Origin: Marivita sp030148515
Lineage (GTDB): Bacteria; Pseudomonadota; Alphaproteobacteria; Rhodobacterales; Rhodobacteraceae
NCBI RefSeq assembly: GCF_048006345.1
Contig: NZ_CP180351.1
Location: 558,001-622,000, forward strand
Reading direction: 5' to 3'
DNA: 64,000 nucleotides
Shown here: one piece after another, positions 50,473 to 59,782 of the stretch
Numbering within the stretch: position 1 is the first letter of the stretch
Layout: every line of letters starts with the position of its first letter
Translations under genes and position numbers: made by a program
The notes under the pieces: generated by a model
What the model saw: the letters and a program-made list of their open reading frames with translations, nothing else
The model's database searches: none
What the model was told of the DNA's origin: nothing

Positions 50473-52047
50473 ATGACTGCACCTTTTGATCTGAATGACG
50501 ACAGTGTCGTCGTTGTTATCGGTACTGGCGCCGGCGGCGGTGTTGTGGCAAGCGAATTGGCCCGCAAGGGCATAAGCGTCGTGGCTTTGGAAGCTGGCGC
50601 GCGGCATCTGCCCGAGGATTTCATCAACGATGAATGGGAAAGTTTTGGCCAGTTGGCCTGGCTCGATCCGCGTACCACCAGCGGCGACTGGCGCGTGGCC
50701 AAGGATTTTTCCGGTCTGCCCGCATGGATCGTGAAATCCGTGGGCGGCACCACGCAGCACTGGGCTGGGGCCAGCTTGCGCTTTCAGGAGCACGAGTGGA
50801 AAGCCGCAACCACCTATGGTCCGGTTCAGGGGGCAAATCTGCTCGACTGGCCGATCGAAGCGGCCGAAATGGACCCGTGGTACGCATTGGCCGAAGACAA
50901 GCTGAACGTGACGCGTACGGGCAATCGTCCGGGCCTGCCGGGCAACAACAACTACCTCGTTTTCGAAAAGGGCGCCAAGGCGCTGGGCTACAAAGAGGTC
51001 AGCACAGGCCGCATGGCCATCACGTCGCGCAATGACGACAACGCGCGGTTGATGTGCCAGCAGACAGGCTTCTGCTTTCAGGGGTGCAAATGGGGCGCGA
51101 AATGGTCAGCTGGCTATCACGAGATCCCCGAGGGTGAGGCGACCGGAAACCTTGAAGTGCGTCCGCAAAGCCATGTCGCCCGCATTCTGCACAACGAAGC
51201 GGGCAAGGTCACGGGCGTCGAATATTATGACGCGAACGGCACGCTGCAGATGCAGAAGGCGCGCATCGTCTGCGTCGCGGGCAACTCCTTCGAAAGCCCG
51301 CGCCTGCTCATGAACTCTGCGTCTTCGATGTTCCCGGACGGCCTAGCCAACAGCTCGGGTCAGGTGGGGCGCAACTACATGCGGCACATGACCGGGTCGG
51401 TCTATGGCGTCTTCGACAAGCCGGTGAAGATGTGGCGCGGCACCACGATGGCGGGCATCATCCAAGACGAGGCACGCCATGACCCATCGCGCGGGTTCGT
51501 TGGTGGGTACGAGCTTGAAACCCTGTCTCTGGGTCTGCCCTTCATGGCCGCCTTCCTTGATCCCGGCGCGTGGGGGCGTGAGTTCACTTCCGCGCTCGAT
51601 CATTACGAGAACATGGCAGGCATGTGGATTGTGGGCGAAGACATGCCGCAGGAAACCAACCGCGTCACGCTCAACCATGACGTCAAAGACAAGTACGGTT
51701 TGCCGGTGGCCAACGTGCATTTCGACGACCACCCCAATGATGTCGCGATGCGCAACCATGCCTACAAAACCGGTCAGGCGATCTACGAAGCGGTTGGGGC
51801 AACCCGCACCTTCCCGACGCCGCCCTATCCGTCGACGCACAACCTCGGCACCAACCGGATGTCCGAAAACGCGCGGGACGGTGTGGTGAACAAGTGGGGT
51901 CAGACCCACGACATTGCGAACCTGTTCATCTCGGATGGCTCGCAATTCACCACCGGGGCCGCGGAAAATCCGACGCTGACCATCGTGGCGCTGGCGATCC
52001 GGCAAGCGGACCACATCGCGCGGGAAATGAGCGCGCAGAACCTTTGA
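50473..52047 (+). CDS. GMC-family FAD dehydrogenase, second copy
   Basis: A 524-residue GMC flavoprotein with FAD motif GTGAGGGVV (about 17-25), WIVKSVGGTTQHWAGASLRF, CQQTGFCFQGCKWGAKWS and the C-terminal THNLGTNRM and DGSQFTTGAAENPTLTIVALA. Strong overall resemblance to 12276-13853, so the pairs are paralogues. It likely oxidises a polyol or sugar acid in the periplasm. Confidence 0.88.
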   Translation: MTAPFDLNDDSVVVVIGTGAGGGVVASELARKGISVVALEAGARHLPEDFINDEWESFGQLAWLDPRTTSGDWRVAKDFSGLPAWIVKSVGGTTQHWAGASLRFQEHEWKAATTYGPVQGANLLDWPIEAAEMDPWYALAEDKLNVTRTGNRPGLPGNNNYLVFEKGAKALGYKEVSTGRMAITSRNDDNARLMCQQTGFCFQGCKWGAKWSAGYHEIPEGEATGNLEVRPQSHVARILHNEAGKVTGVEYYDANGTLQMQKARIVCVAGNSFESPRLLMNSASSMFPDGLANSSGQVGRNYMRHMTGSVYGVFDKPVKMWRGTTMAGIIQDEARHDPSRGFVGGYELETLSLGLPFMAAFLDPGAWGREFTSALDHYENMAGMWIVGEDMPQETNRVTLNHDVKDKYGLPVANVHFDDHPNDVAMRNHAYKTGQAIYEAVGATRTFPTPPYPSTHNLGTNRMSENARDGVVNKWGQTHDIANLFISDGSQFTTGAAENPTLTIVALAIRQADHIAREMSAQNL

Positions 52048-52055
52048 GCCATGGA

Positions 52056-52084
52056 CGGCGCTCTTTCGGGGGCGCCGTTTTTTT
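52056..52084 (+). terminator. Rho-independent terminator after the second GMC gene
   Basis: CGGCGC...GCGCCG stem around TCTTTCGGGG, followed by seven T. It precedes the aldolase gene, which therefore depends on read-through or its own promoter. Confidence 0.8.
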
Positions 52085-52118
52085 CCATCTGATACAATTT
52101 GCAGAAGGCAGCATTATC

Positions 52119-52931
52119 ATGCTCGATCTTGGGAACCGCGTTTCGATCTATCAGCCTGAACAGGATGGGCTGATTTTTCCCGAGCTGCCGGAATTCGACA
52201 GTATCGAAGCCGAACGCCAGCACCGCAAGGAGCGGCTGGTCGCGGCGTGCCGTGCCTTTGCACAACAGAGGTTCGACTACGGCTTTGCCGGGCATTTGAC
52301 CGTGCGCGATCCGGAACGGCCGGAGCTCTACTGGACCAACCCGATGTGCATTCATTTCGACAAGGTGAAGCTGTCAAACCTGATCCTCGTCGATCACAAA
52401 GGCACCGTGATCGAAGGCGATTACGCTGTGAACCGCGCGGGCTTTGTCCTGCACGCGAATGTGCACGAAGAGCATCCCGACATCATTGCCATGTGCCATG
52501 CTCACACCACCTACGGCACCGCATGGTGTGCGACGGGGCGGCCCATCGACCCTATCACGCAGGACGCCTGTGCCTTCTTTGAAGATCACGTTGTCATCGG
52601 CGAGCAGGGCGGACAGGTCGCGGTGGAGAACCACGCGGGTTCAGACGTCGCCAAAGCCTTCAAGGGTGTGAAAGCCGCGCTGCATCAGAACCACGGTCTG
52701 TTGACCGCCAGCCGTCACAGCATCGACTCGGCCGCCTTCTGGTTCATCGCGTTGGAACGCTGCTGCCAGCAACAGCTCGACATTGCCGCCTCCGGCATCA
52801 CGCCGATCCGCATCCCCGACGACCGCGCGCGCTACAGCCGCGAGCATGTGGGTAGCGACTATATCGGGTGGCTGCATTTCCAGACGATCTGGAACCAACT
52901 GATCATCGACCAACCCGACATGTTGCTCTGA
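52119..52931 (+). CDS. Class II aldolase/adducin-family protein
   Basis: A 270-residue protein of the fuculose-phosphate aldolase/adducin fold. Zinc ligands are in CHAHTTYG (two His) and HQNHGLL (third His). The N-terminal half has FDYGFAGHLTVRDP, the typical active-site start, and a Glu in FFEDH. It may cleave a hydroxy-ketone phosphate or decarboxylate a sugar acid derivative; the family is broad. It follows the GMC2 gene after a terminator, in the GntR-linked group. Confidence 0.83.
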   Translation: MLDLGNRVSIYQPEQDGLIFPELPEFDSIEAERQHRKERLVAACRAFAQQRFDYGFAGHLTVRDPERPELYWTNPMCIHFDKVKLSNLILVDHKGTVIEGDYAVNRAGFVLHANVHEEHPDIIAMCHAHTTYGTAWCATGRPIDPITQDACAFFEDHVVIGEQGGQVAVENHAGSDVAKAFKGVKAALHQNHGLLTASRHSIDSAAFWFIALERCCQQQLDIAASGITPIRIPDDRARYSREHVGSDYIGWLHFQTIWNQLIIDQPDMLL

Positions 52932-53085
52932 GGAACCTCTTGCAATGCTCGCGTGCCTCTCGACAGCGCGTCGAAGGGATCGGTGACCACATCCGGGGTC
53001 ACGAAGGAAAGTTTAGAGAACTGGTGTAAGTTTTTGACATTTCGCCAAAAAACGCACCTGCAGCGGTTCTACCTTGACCGCACGG

Positions 53086-54099
53086 CTACGCTGAACGGGC
53101 AGGGGCGCCAGTGGTGTCGCGGATGATGGGCTCGGCCGAGATCTCCGACACGACGGGCGGCATGTCCGGATCGGCAATGCGATCCAGCAGGGCGCGCGCG
53201 AGTTTGCGGCCAAGCTTGTGCGGCGACACCGCCATGGTCGTCAGCGCAGGCGTTGCCACGGCTGCATCCTGAATGTCGTCGAACCCGAATACGGAGACAT
53301 CAACTCCGGGCCTTTTCCCTGCGCGGTTCAGCGAAAGGCAGGCGCCAAGCGCGACCATGTCACCATTGCAGACGACCGCAGTGATTTGGGGATGGGCCTG
53401 AAGCAAGGCGCCCATTGCGTTCAGACCGGCAAGCTTGTTGTCCTCGCAACTCCAGACAAGGCCGGGACCAAGATTCCGCTCCGCCATGATCTGTTTGTAG
53501 CCTGCGATACGTTCCTTGCGGACCAGTGTTTCGTCGGTCCCGCCCAGATAGGCGATGTGCCGGTGCCCAAGGTCGGCGAGATACCGTGTGGCAGTGGCCG
53601 TGGCCTCGGTATTGCGGATGCCGACATGATCCAGGTCGCGGCGGACATGACGCAGGAAAGTGACGACGGGAATGCGCTGTGCGGCCAGCATGTCGAAGGT
53701 GTCTTGCGAGGTATCCACGGCGGGCACCCATAGCAGGCCACCACGCCCGTGTTGGATGAAGGATTCAAGCTGTCGTTTCTGGCGGTCTCGGTCGTCGCGG
53801 GTGTCCACGATAGACACAAGATACCCTTCGGCCTCAAGCAGATCGACGACGCCACCCACCACTTCGGCATTGAACGGGTTGCCCAGCTGATTGATCACGA
53901 AGCCGATTTCCCGGTTCTCACCCGACCGCATCGCGGCTGCACGGGAATTCGGCAGATAATGCAGCTTGCGGGCGGCGTTCAGCACCTTTTCGCGGGTCTC
54001 GTCGGAGATGCGACCCGTGCCCCGCATGACCTGGCTCACGGTCGGAATCGACACGCCGGCTTCTCTTGCGACTGTGCTGAGAGTGGGTTTGGGGGTCAC
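53086..54099 (-). CDS. LacI-family transcriptional repressor
   Basis: A 337-residue regulator with LacI HTH (LSTVAREAGVSIPTVSQVMRGTGRISDETREKVLNAARKLHYLPN, about 6-52) and a periplasmic-binding-like domain (GFVINQLGNPFNAEVVGGVVDLLEAEGY, later SVFGFDDIQDAAVATPALTTMAVSP). It is divergent from the binding-protein gene at 54370, with two similar operator-like repeats in the 270-base gap. The effector is probably the imported glycoside or its sugar. Confidence 0.9.
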   Translation of the reverse strand: MTPKPTLSTVAREAGVSIPTVSQVMRGTGRISDETREKVLNAARKLHYLPNSRAAAMRSGENREIGFVINQLGNPFNAEVVGGVVDLLEAEGYLVSIVDTRDDRDRQKRQLESFIQHGRGGLLWVPAVDTSQDTFDMLAAQRIPVVTFLRHVRRDLDHVGIRNTEATATATRYLADLGHRHIAYLGGTDETLVRKERIAGYKQIMAERNLGPGLVWSCEDNKLAGLNAMGALLQAHPQITAVVCNGDMVALGACLSLNRAGKRPGVDVSVFGFDDIQDAAVATPALTTMAVSPHKLGRKLARALLDRIADPDMPPVVSEISAEPIIRDTTGAPARSA

Positions 54100-54114
54100 G
54101 AATCCGCTCTGACT

Positions 54115-54132
54115 TGATATAACGATAATTCA
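54115..54132. promoter_or_regulatory. LacI operator, copy near the repressor gene
   Basis: TGATATA-ACGA-TAATTCA, an imperfect inverted repeat 16 bases before the repressor start. Its first 13 bases match the perfect site at 54213. Confidence 0.55.
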
Positions 54133-54212
54133 AAAAATGCCCGTAAAACGCTTTGAAATCAATATTCACTGCTGGTTATTGCTTCTTTTTCCAAAAATTC
54201 TCGGTTGACCGA

Positions 54213-54230
54213 TGATATAACGATATATCA
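54213..54230. promoter_or_regulatory. LacI operator, perfect copy near the importer promoter
   Basis: TGATATA-ACGA-TATATCA, a perfect 7-bp inverted repeat directly after a TTGACC -35-like hexamer at 54205. Binding there would block the importer promoter. Confidence 0.65.
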
Positions 54231-54369
54231 TTGTTCGACATCAAGGGGGAGATTCGCGCTGCCGATTGCGGTCAGCTCATCAACGCCGAAACAGCCAAGC
54301 CCGACTTGGCGCAGACGACACGGGCAATGCCGATCCGGTCAGCCCACAGGTCAAAATCTGGGAGGAAAC

Positions 54370-55638
54370 ATGACCCTATTCTCAAAAACATTCGGCGCAG
54401 CATCCGCCATAGCCATGTCATGCGCTGCGGTTGCCGCTCAGGCCGACGTTCTTTTCTGGTCCACGCAGGCACGTCCCGCCGAAGAAGCGCAGGCCATGAC
54501 AGAGCAGGTGCTTTCGGGTTTCGCGGGTGGCGTGGACTACCAGCCAAACGAAGGTGGCCCATGGCTCACCCGCCTGCAGGCTGAATTGCAGGCGGGTTCT
54601 GGCAGCATTGGTGTCCTCGGGTCGCTGCACGGTGATTTCTCGGCAATGAACCCCGATGATCTGGTTGATCTCGACGATCTGGGTGTGTCCTCCGCCTCGG
54701 CCACGTTCAACACACTGGCCAAACTTGGCACCGACAACATGCAGTACATCCCTTGGATGCAAGCCAGCTACATCATGGCGGCCAACAAGGAAGCGCTGCA
54801 ATACCTGCCTGAAGGCGCGGATATCGACGCATTGACCTATGACCAGCTGATCGAATGGTCGGCCAATGTCCATGAGGCCGTGGGTGAACCCAAGTTCGGC
54901 TTCCCGGCAGGTCCGAAGGGTCTCAAGCACCGCTTCTTCCAGGGCTATCTTTACCCGTCCTATACCAACGGCGTCGTGCGCACGTTTGCGTCCGACGAAG
55001 CCGTGACAGCGTGGGAGGCCTTCAAGAGCCTGTGGGAACACACCAACCCGGCTTCGACCAACTTCTCGTTCATGCAGGAACAGCTCTTGTCGGGCGACGC
55101 ATGGATCGTTTTTGATCACACCTCGCGTCTGGCGCAGGCATTCAACGACCGTCCGGATGACTTTGTCGCTTTCCCGGCACCTGCCGGTCCGACCGGCCGT
55201 GGCTTCATGCCGGTTCTGGCTGGCGTCGCCATCCCGCGCACTGCACCCGACATGGATGCGGCCAAGGAACTGGTGAAGTACATGCTTGATCCGGCAACCC
55301 AGATTGCCACTCTGCGGGCCACCAACTTCTTCCCGGTTGTTGATGTGGCGCTGCCCGAGGATCTGCCCCCGTCCGTGAAGGCCGCGGGTGATGCCGTGGC
55401 GAAGATGAGCGGCTCTGCTGACGCCAACCCGGGTCTTCTGCCCGCAGGTCTGGGCGACAAGGGAGGCGATTTCAGCCAGGTCTTCGTCGACACGTTCGAG
55501 CGTATCGTTCTGGCAAATCAGGACATTCGCATGGTTCTGGACGACCAGAAAGGCAAGCTGGCCGCGATCATGCAGGAAAGCGGCGCGCCGTGCTGGGCAC
55601 CCGATGCCGCATCCGATGGCCCGTGCCCGGTCGAATAA
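54370..55638 (+). CDS. CUT1-type ABC binding protein of the glycerate-glycoside operon
   Basis: A 422-residue extracellular solute-binding protein. Signal peptide MTLFSKTFGAASAIAMSCAAVAAQA, then DVLFWSTQARPAEEAQAM. Later FPAPAGPTGRGFMPVLAGVAIPRTAPDMDAAKELVKYML is typical of MalE-like proteins. ATG at 54370 follows GGGAGGA; the open frame extends further upstream but through the promoter. From its operon the ligand is probably mannosylglycerate, glucosylglycerate or a related osmolyte (inferred). Confidence 0.87.
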   Translation: MTLFSKTFGAASAIAMSCAAVAAQADVLFWSTQARPAEEAQAMTEQVLSGFAGGVDYQPNEGGPWLTRLQAELQAGSGSIGVLGSLHGDFSAMNPDDLVDLDDLGVSSASATFNTLAKLGTDNMQYIPWMQASYIMAANKEALQYLPEGADIDALTYDQLIEWSANVHEAVGEPKFGFPAGPKGLKHRFFQGYLYPSYTNGVVRTFASDEAVTAWEAFKSLWEHTNPASTNFSFMQEQLLSGDAWIVFDHTSRLAQAFNDRPDDFVAFPAPAGPTGRGFMPVLAGVAIPRTAPDMDAAKELVKYMLDPATQIATLRATNFFPVVDVALPEDLPPSVKAAGDAVAKMSGSADANPGLLPAGLGDKGGDFSQVFVDTFERIVLANQDIRMVLDDQKGKLAAIMQESGAPCWAPDAASDGPCPVE

Positions 55639-55739
55639 GATCGCGTCATAACATATGACCTGTCCGGGCCGTGGTGTGCGGCCCGGACCCCAAATACCCC
55701 CGCCATGCAGCCCTGCCTTGCCAAGAAAGGAGCGCTCCG

Positions 55740-56585
55740 ATGAACGCTCGGTTCTTACCCTACGTTCTGATCGCACCGGTCACGTTCTTCTTGTGCGTCT
55801 TTTTCCTGTACCCCTTCGTTCTCGTCGCCAATCAGGCGTTCACGGTCGACGGTGGCTACACGATGGAGAATTTCCGCGAGGTCGTCAGTGACTGGAAGTT
55901 CCCGATCTCCCTGCAAAACACTCTGTTGCTGGCAGCAGCCGTCGTGCCCGTCCAGCTTGCCTTGGCACTTCTCATGGCAACGATGGTCAACCGGATGCAA
56001 AAGGGCAGGGACCTGATCCTGTATGTCTGGACGATCCCACTGGGCATTTCAGACCTTGCCGCCGGGATCATCTGGCTGGCGATTTTCGAACAATCCGGGT
56101 TCCTGAACTCCATGCTGGATGCGGTGGGCGTGATCGACAAACCCGCGAACCTGCTGACCTATCAGAACCCGTGGATCGTGTTCCTTGCCATCGCCCTCGC
56201 CGAGATCTGGCGGGCGACGGCGATCATGCTGGTGATCCTTGTCGCGGGCATCGGCCTGATCCCCAAGGAATATTACGAAGCAGCCGAGGTCTTTGGGGCG
56301 TCGAAGTGGAAACAGTTCCTGCGCATCACCCTGCCGCTTCTGCGCCCGTCGCTGCAAACGGCTCTCGTGCTGCGGGTCATCCTTGCCTTTGAAATCTTCG
56401 CAGTCGTTGCGGCTTTGGGCGGCACGCTCTTCCCCGTGCTGATGAGCGAAACCTATGCCTACCAGTTTGACCTGCTCAACAGCGGTGCGGCCGCAGCGAT
56501 GGCACTGATCATCCTCGGCATCTCGATTGCCGCGACCCTGGTCATCCTGCGCGCCCTGCGCGTTCCGAAAGGAGCAACGATATGA
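55740..56585 (+). CDS. CUT1 ABC transporter permease, MalF-type
   Basis: A 281-residue permease with six hydrophobic helices and EAA loop KEYYEAAEVFGASKWKQFLRITLPLLRP. ATG at 55740 follows AAAGGAG. It overlaps the next permease as ATGA. Confidence 0.9.
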   Translation: MNARFLPYVLIAPVTFFLCVFFLYPFVLVANQAFTVDGGYTMENFREVVSDWKFPISLQNTLLLAAAVVPVQLALALLMATMVNRMQKGRDLILYVWTIPLGISDLAAGIIWLAIFEQSGFLNSMLDAVGVIDKPANLLTYQNPWIVFLAIALAEIWRATAIMLVILVAGIGLIPKEYYEAAEVFGASKWKQFLRITLPLLRPSLQTALVLRVILAFEIFAVVAALGGTLFPVLMSETYAYQFDLLNSGAAAAMALIILGISIAATLVILRALRVPKGATI

Positions 56586-57421
56586 CCGCCGTCGCAACCG
56601 ATGTCGCAGCGCCCGACGCCCGAAAAGCTGGTCGCTGGCTTTATGTCACCAGCGTTGTGCTTCTGTGTGCCTGGGTGATTGTCCCGCTCTACTTCCTGCT
56701 GATCAACACGCTCAGCGCTCCGGAGGACGTTCAAAGCTACCCCAAGGCCTTCTTCCCCGCTTTCGACATGGGCAGTCTGAGCTTCTTCGTGACCTTCAAC
56801 GGCATGATTGATGCGCTCTTGAACTCGATCATGGTGGCAGGCCTGACCATGATCCTGTCCATCGCAGTAGGCGCACCGGCAGGCTATGCCCTGTCACGCT
56901 TTGATTTCCCGGGTAAGGAACTGTTCCGCCTGCTGATCCTGCTGACCCGCGCCTTCCCGCTGCCACTTCTGGCGCTGCCGCTGGCTGTGATGTTCATCCG
57001 CACCGGGCTTGACGACACCATCATCGGGCTTGCGCTTGTCCACACGACATTGGCGATCCCTTTTGCGGTTCTTATCACCTTCTCCCTGTTCTCGGGCATC
57101 CCGATGGAGCTTGAGGAAGCGGCATGGACCCTTGGCTGCACCCGTCTGACGGCTTTTACGAAAGTGGTGCTGCCCCTGATCCTGCCCGGAATTGCGGCAT
57201 CGGCGATTTTTGCCTTCGTGATCTCATGGAATGAAGTCTTTGCGGCGGCCGTTCTGACCATCGAGAACCGGACCCTGACGGCGTTCCTTCTGGTCAAACT
57301 GAGCGAAGCGCCGATCCATCTGAAATTCGCTGGCGGCTTCATCCTTGTTCTGCCGGCGCTGATCTTCATCTTCGCCGTGCGCAAGTACCTGTTTGCCATG
57401 TGGGGCATCGCCAACCGCTGA
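56582..57421 (+). CDS. CUT1 ABC transporter permease, MalG-type
   Basis: A 279-residue permease partner with EAA loop MELEEAAWTLGCTRLTAFTKVVLPLILPG and C-terminal FVISWNEVFAAAVL. The N-terminal helix is ARKAGRWLYVTSVVLLCAWVIVPLYFLL. The ATGA overlap with the first permease and 32-base gap to the ATPase place it inside the importer operon. Confidence 0.9.
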   Translation: MTAVATDVAAPDARKAGRWLYVTSVVLLCAWVIVPLYFLLINTLSAPEDVQSYPKAFFPAFDMGSLSFFVTFNGMIDALLNSIMVAGLTMILSIAVGAPAGYALSRFDFPGKELFRLLILLTRAFPLPLLALPLAVMFIRTGLDDTIIGLALVHTTLAIPFAVLITFSLFSGIPMELEEAAWTLGCTRLTAFTKVVLPLILPGIAASAIFAFVISWNEVFAAAVLTIENRTLTAFLLVKLSEAPIHLKFAGGFILVLPALIFIFAVRKYLFAMWGIANR

Positions 57422-57453
57422 GGCGGCGCTGCGTGAAATAAGGAACCAGAAAA

Positions 57454-58494
57454 ATGGCTGAAATCCAGATCAAGAACGTGGCCAAGAAATTCGGCGAATA
57501 TCAGGCCCTGCATGACATCAACCTGACGATTGCGGATCAGGAATTCATGGTGCTTCTGGGCGCATCGGGCTGCGGCAAGACCACCCTTCTGCGGATCATC
57601 TGCGGGCTGGAAACCGCCACCACGGGCGAAGTCTGGATCGGTGGGCGGCGTGTCGATCACCTCCCTCCCAAGGATCGCGGCATTGCCATGGTGTTTCAGA
57701 ATTACGCGGTCTTCCCGCATCTGACCGTGTTCGAAAACATCGGCTTTGGTCTGCGGATGCAGAAGCTCCCCAATGACGAGGTCACCCGCCGTGTCGAACG
57801 GGTGGCGGAACTGATGCATATCGAGATGCTGCTCAAGCGCTATTCCGGCGAATTGTCCGGTGGTCAGCGCCAGCGCGTCGCTGTGGCCCGCGCGCTTGCA
57901 ATGGAGCCGGACGTGATCCTGATGGACGAACCGCTGTCCAATCTCGATGCGCTTTTGCGGATGGAAATGCGGGCCGAATTGAAGGGCGTTTTGGCTGAAT
58001 CCAAGACGACTGCCGTCTATGTGACGCATGATCAGGTCGAAGCCATGTCGATGGCCGACCGCATCAGCGTCATGCACAAGGGCAAGATCGTGCAAGCCGC
58101 ATCGCCGATCGAGGTGTACCGCAACCCGGCGGCGGAATTCGTCGCGGGATTTATCGGAAATCCGCCGATGAATTTCCTGCCGGCAACGTCCGCTGGCGAT
58201 GGGCGCTGGACGGTGGCTGGTCAGATTTTCGAAGGACCCAAAACGGACAAGGCTCTGAAATTCGCGATCCGACCCGAAGACATGACCCCGGCCGCATCTG
58301 GACTGACCGCAACCGCAAAGGTGATCGAACCGCTGGGTGCGCACCTGCTTGTGACCTGCGATGTCGACGGTGCGATGTTCCGCGCTGTGCTTGACAGCGA
58401 TGCGATCGTCAAAACCGGCGACCTGCTGACATTGGCGCCGCAACCTGATCGCGTGCGCTGGTTCGATCCCGAAACCACGCTTGCCGTCGCCTAA
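57454..58494 (+). CDS. CUT1 ABC transporter ATPase, UgpC/MsmK-type
   Basis: A 346-residue ATPase. Walker A GASGCGKTTLL (about 37-47), signature LSGGQRQRVAVARAL, Walker B ILMDEPLSNLD, H-loop THDQVEAM, then a C-terminal OB region (FAIRPEDMTPA). It drives the importer encoded upstream. It ends 10 bases before the glycosidase gene. Confidence 0.92.
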   Translation: MAEIQIKNVAKKFGEYQALHDINLTIADQEFMVLLGASGCGKTTLLRIICGLETATTGEVWIGGRRVDHLPPKDRGIAMVFQNYAVFPHLTVFENIGFGLRMQKLPNDEVTRRVERVAELMHIEMLLKRYSGELSGGQRQRVAVARALAMEPDVILMDEPLSNLDALLRMEMRAELKGVLAESKTTAVYVTHDQVEAMSMADRISVMHKGKIVQAASPIEVYRNPAAEFVAGFIGNPPMNFLPATSAGDGRWTVAGQIFEGPKTDKALKFAIRPEDMTPAASGLTATAKVIEPLGAHLLVTCDVDGAMFRAVLDSDAIVKTGDLLTLAPQPDRVRWFDPETTLAVA

Positions 58495-58504
58495 GGACAA
58501 AGAC

Positions 58505-59782
58505 ATGAAAGACGAACTGATCAAACACGCCCGCCAGGTCCTGAGCGACAACGACCGCGGCACCTACACGGTGCCGACACACGGGCTTTATCCCTTCCAG
58601 TGGAACTGGGATTCCGCGCTCAGCGCCCTTGGGTTTGCGCATTTCGACGAACCTCGCGCCTGGACCGAAATCGACACGCTGATGGCCCATCAATGGGACG
58701 ACGGCATGGTGCCGCATATCATCTTCCACGAGGAAGATGACGGCTATTTTCCGGGGCCTGATGTCTGGGGCACCGGACGCCCGGTGCCGACCTCGGGCAT
58801 CACGCAGCCGCCGGTTGCAGGGTTTGCCGTGCGTCGTATCCATGACCGGGCGACGGACAAGGCATTGGCAACTCAGAAAGCAAAGGCGCTTTTGCCCAAG
58901 ATCCATGCGTGGCATCAGTGGTTCTATCGGTGCCGCGACCCGCAGGGCACCGGGTTGATCGCGCTGCTGCACCCTTGGGAATCTGGTCGGGACAATTCGG
59001 TCGACTGGGACGATGCATTCGAACGTGTGCCGACCGATGGCGTGGGTGATTTTGTCCGGCGCGACACCTCGCATGCCAACCCCGCACACCGCCCGACGGA
59101 TGAGCAATACAAACGCTATATCTGGCTTGTGCAGACCTTCCGCAGCCTGCGCTGGGACAACACCAGATTGCACGATGCCTCGCCGTTCCGGATTGTGGAT
59201 CCGGGGTTCAATGCGATCCTGATCCGGTCCTGTCAGGATGTGGCAGATTTGGCCGGTCGGCTTGGCATGTCCGACATCGCCTCCGAGGCGCGCGCTATGG
59301 CGGACAAGGGAATTGCTGCGATGGACAGCCTCTGGAGCGATGCGCTTGGTCAGTATCAGTGCTATGACCGCGCCGCGGGCAGACCCGTCGACAGTGCCTC
59401 GATCGGGGGCATTCTTGCGGCTTTTGCGCCAATCCCCAAAGAGCGCGCGGCCGCGCTTGCCACCCGCATCGAGAAGCTGGCCAAGGCCTGCAACTACCTT
59501 GTCCCCAGTCACGACCCGACCGCGCCCGAGTTCGATGGCCTGCGGTATTGGCGGGGACCGGTGTGGCTGATCGTGAACTACATGATCGCTGACGGCCTCG
59601 AACGCGCGGGGCAAGTGGCGATGGCTGAAAGGATTCTGGCGGATTCTGTTCGCCTGATTGAAAAGAGCGGCTTTGCCGAGTATCACCATCCCATCACCGC
59701 CGAACCCTGCGGTGGGGCGCATTTCACATGGACCGCTGCCATGGTGATCGAAATCTTCAGCACGTGCGAGGTTCCCGCATGA
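58505..59782 (+). CDS. GH63-like glycoside hydrolase, mannosylglycerate hydrolase type
   Basis: A 425-residue cytoplasmic (alpha/alpha)6-barrel enzyme without a signal peptide. Landmarks: PFQWNWDSALSALGF, HQWDDGMVPHIIFHE, TQPPVAGFAVRRI, LHPWESGRDNSVDWDDAF and YWRGPVWLIVNYMI. These match the GH63 group that includes bacterial mannosylglycerate hydrolase (MgH), which releases mannose or glucose and glycerate; the Asp in FQWNWDS and an acid in the HPWESGRDN region are probable catalytic residues. The next gene is a lyxose/mannose isomerase overlapping by 4 bases, which supports mannose as product. Confidence 0.78.
   Translation: MKDELIKHARQVLSDNDRGTYTVPTHGLYPFQWNWDSALSALGFAHFDEPRAWTEIDTLMAHQWDDGMVPHIIFHEEDDGYFPGPDVWGTGRPVPTSGITQPPVAGFAVRRIHDRATDKALATQKAKALLPKIHAWHQWFYRCRDPQGTGLIALLHPWESGRDNSVDWDDAFERVPTDGVGDFVRRDTSHANPAHRPTDEQYKRYIWLVQTFRSLRWDNTRLHDASPFRIVDPGFNAILIRSCQDVADLAGRLGMSDIASEARAMADKGIAAMDSLWSDALGQYQCYDRAAGRPVDSASIGGILAAFAPIPKERAAALATRIEKLAKACNYLVPSHDPTAPEFDGLRYWRGPVWLIVNYMIADGLERAGQVAMAERILADSVRLIEKSGFAEYHHPITAEPCGGAHFTWTAAMVIEIFSTCEVPA

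Noticed and set aside
52932..53085. A GTGACC-N8-GGTCAC hairpin between the aldolase and LacI genes as an intrinsic terminator.
   Set aside because: The stem is short and there is no T-run on either strand, so I do not list it as a terminator.
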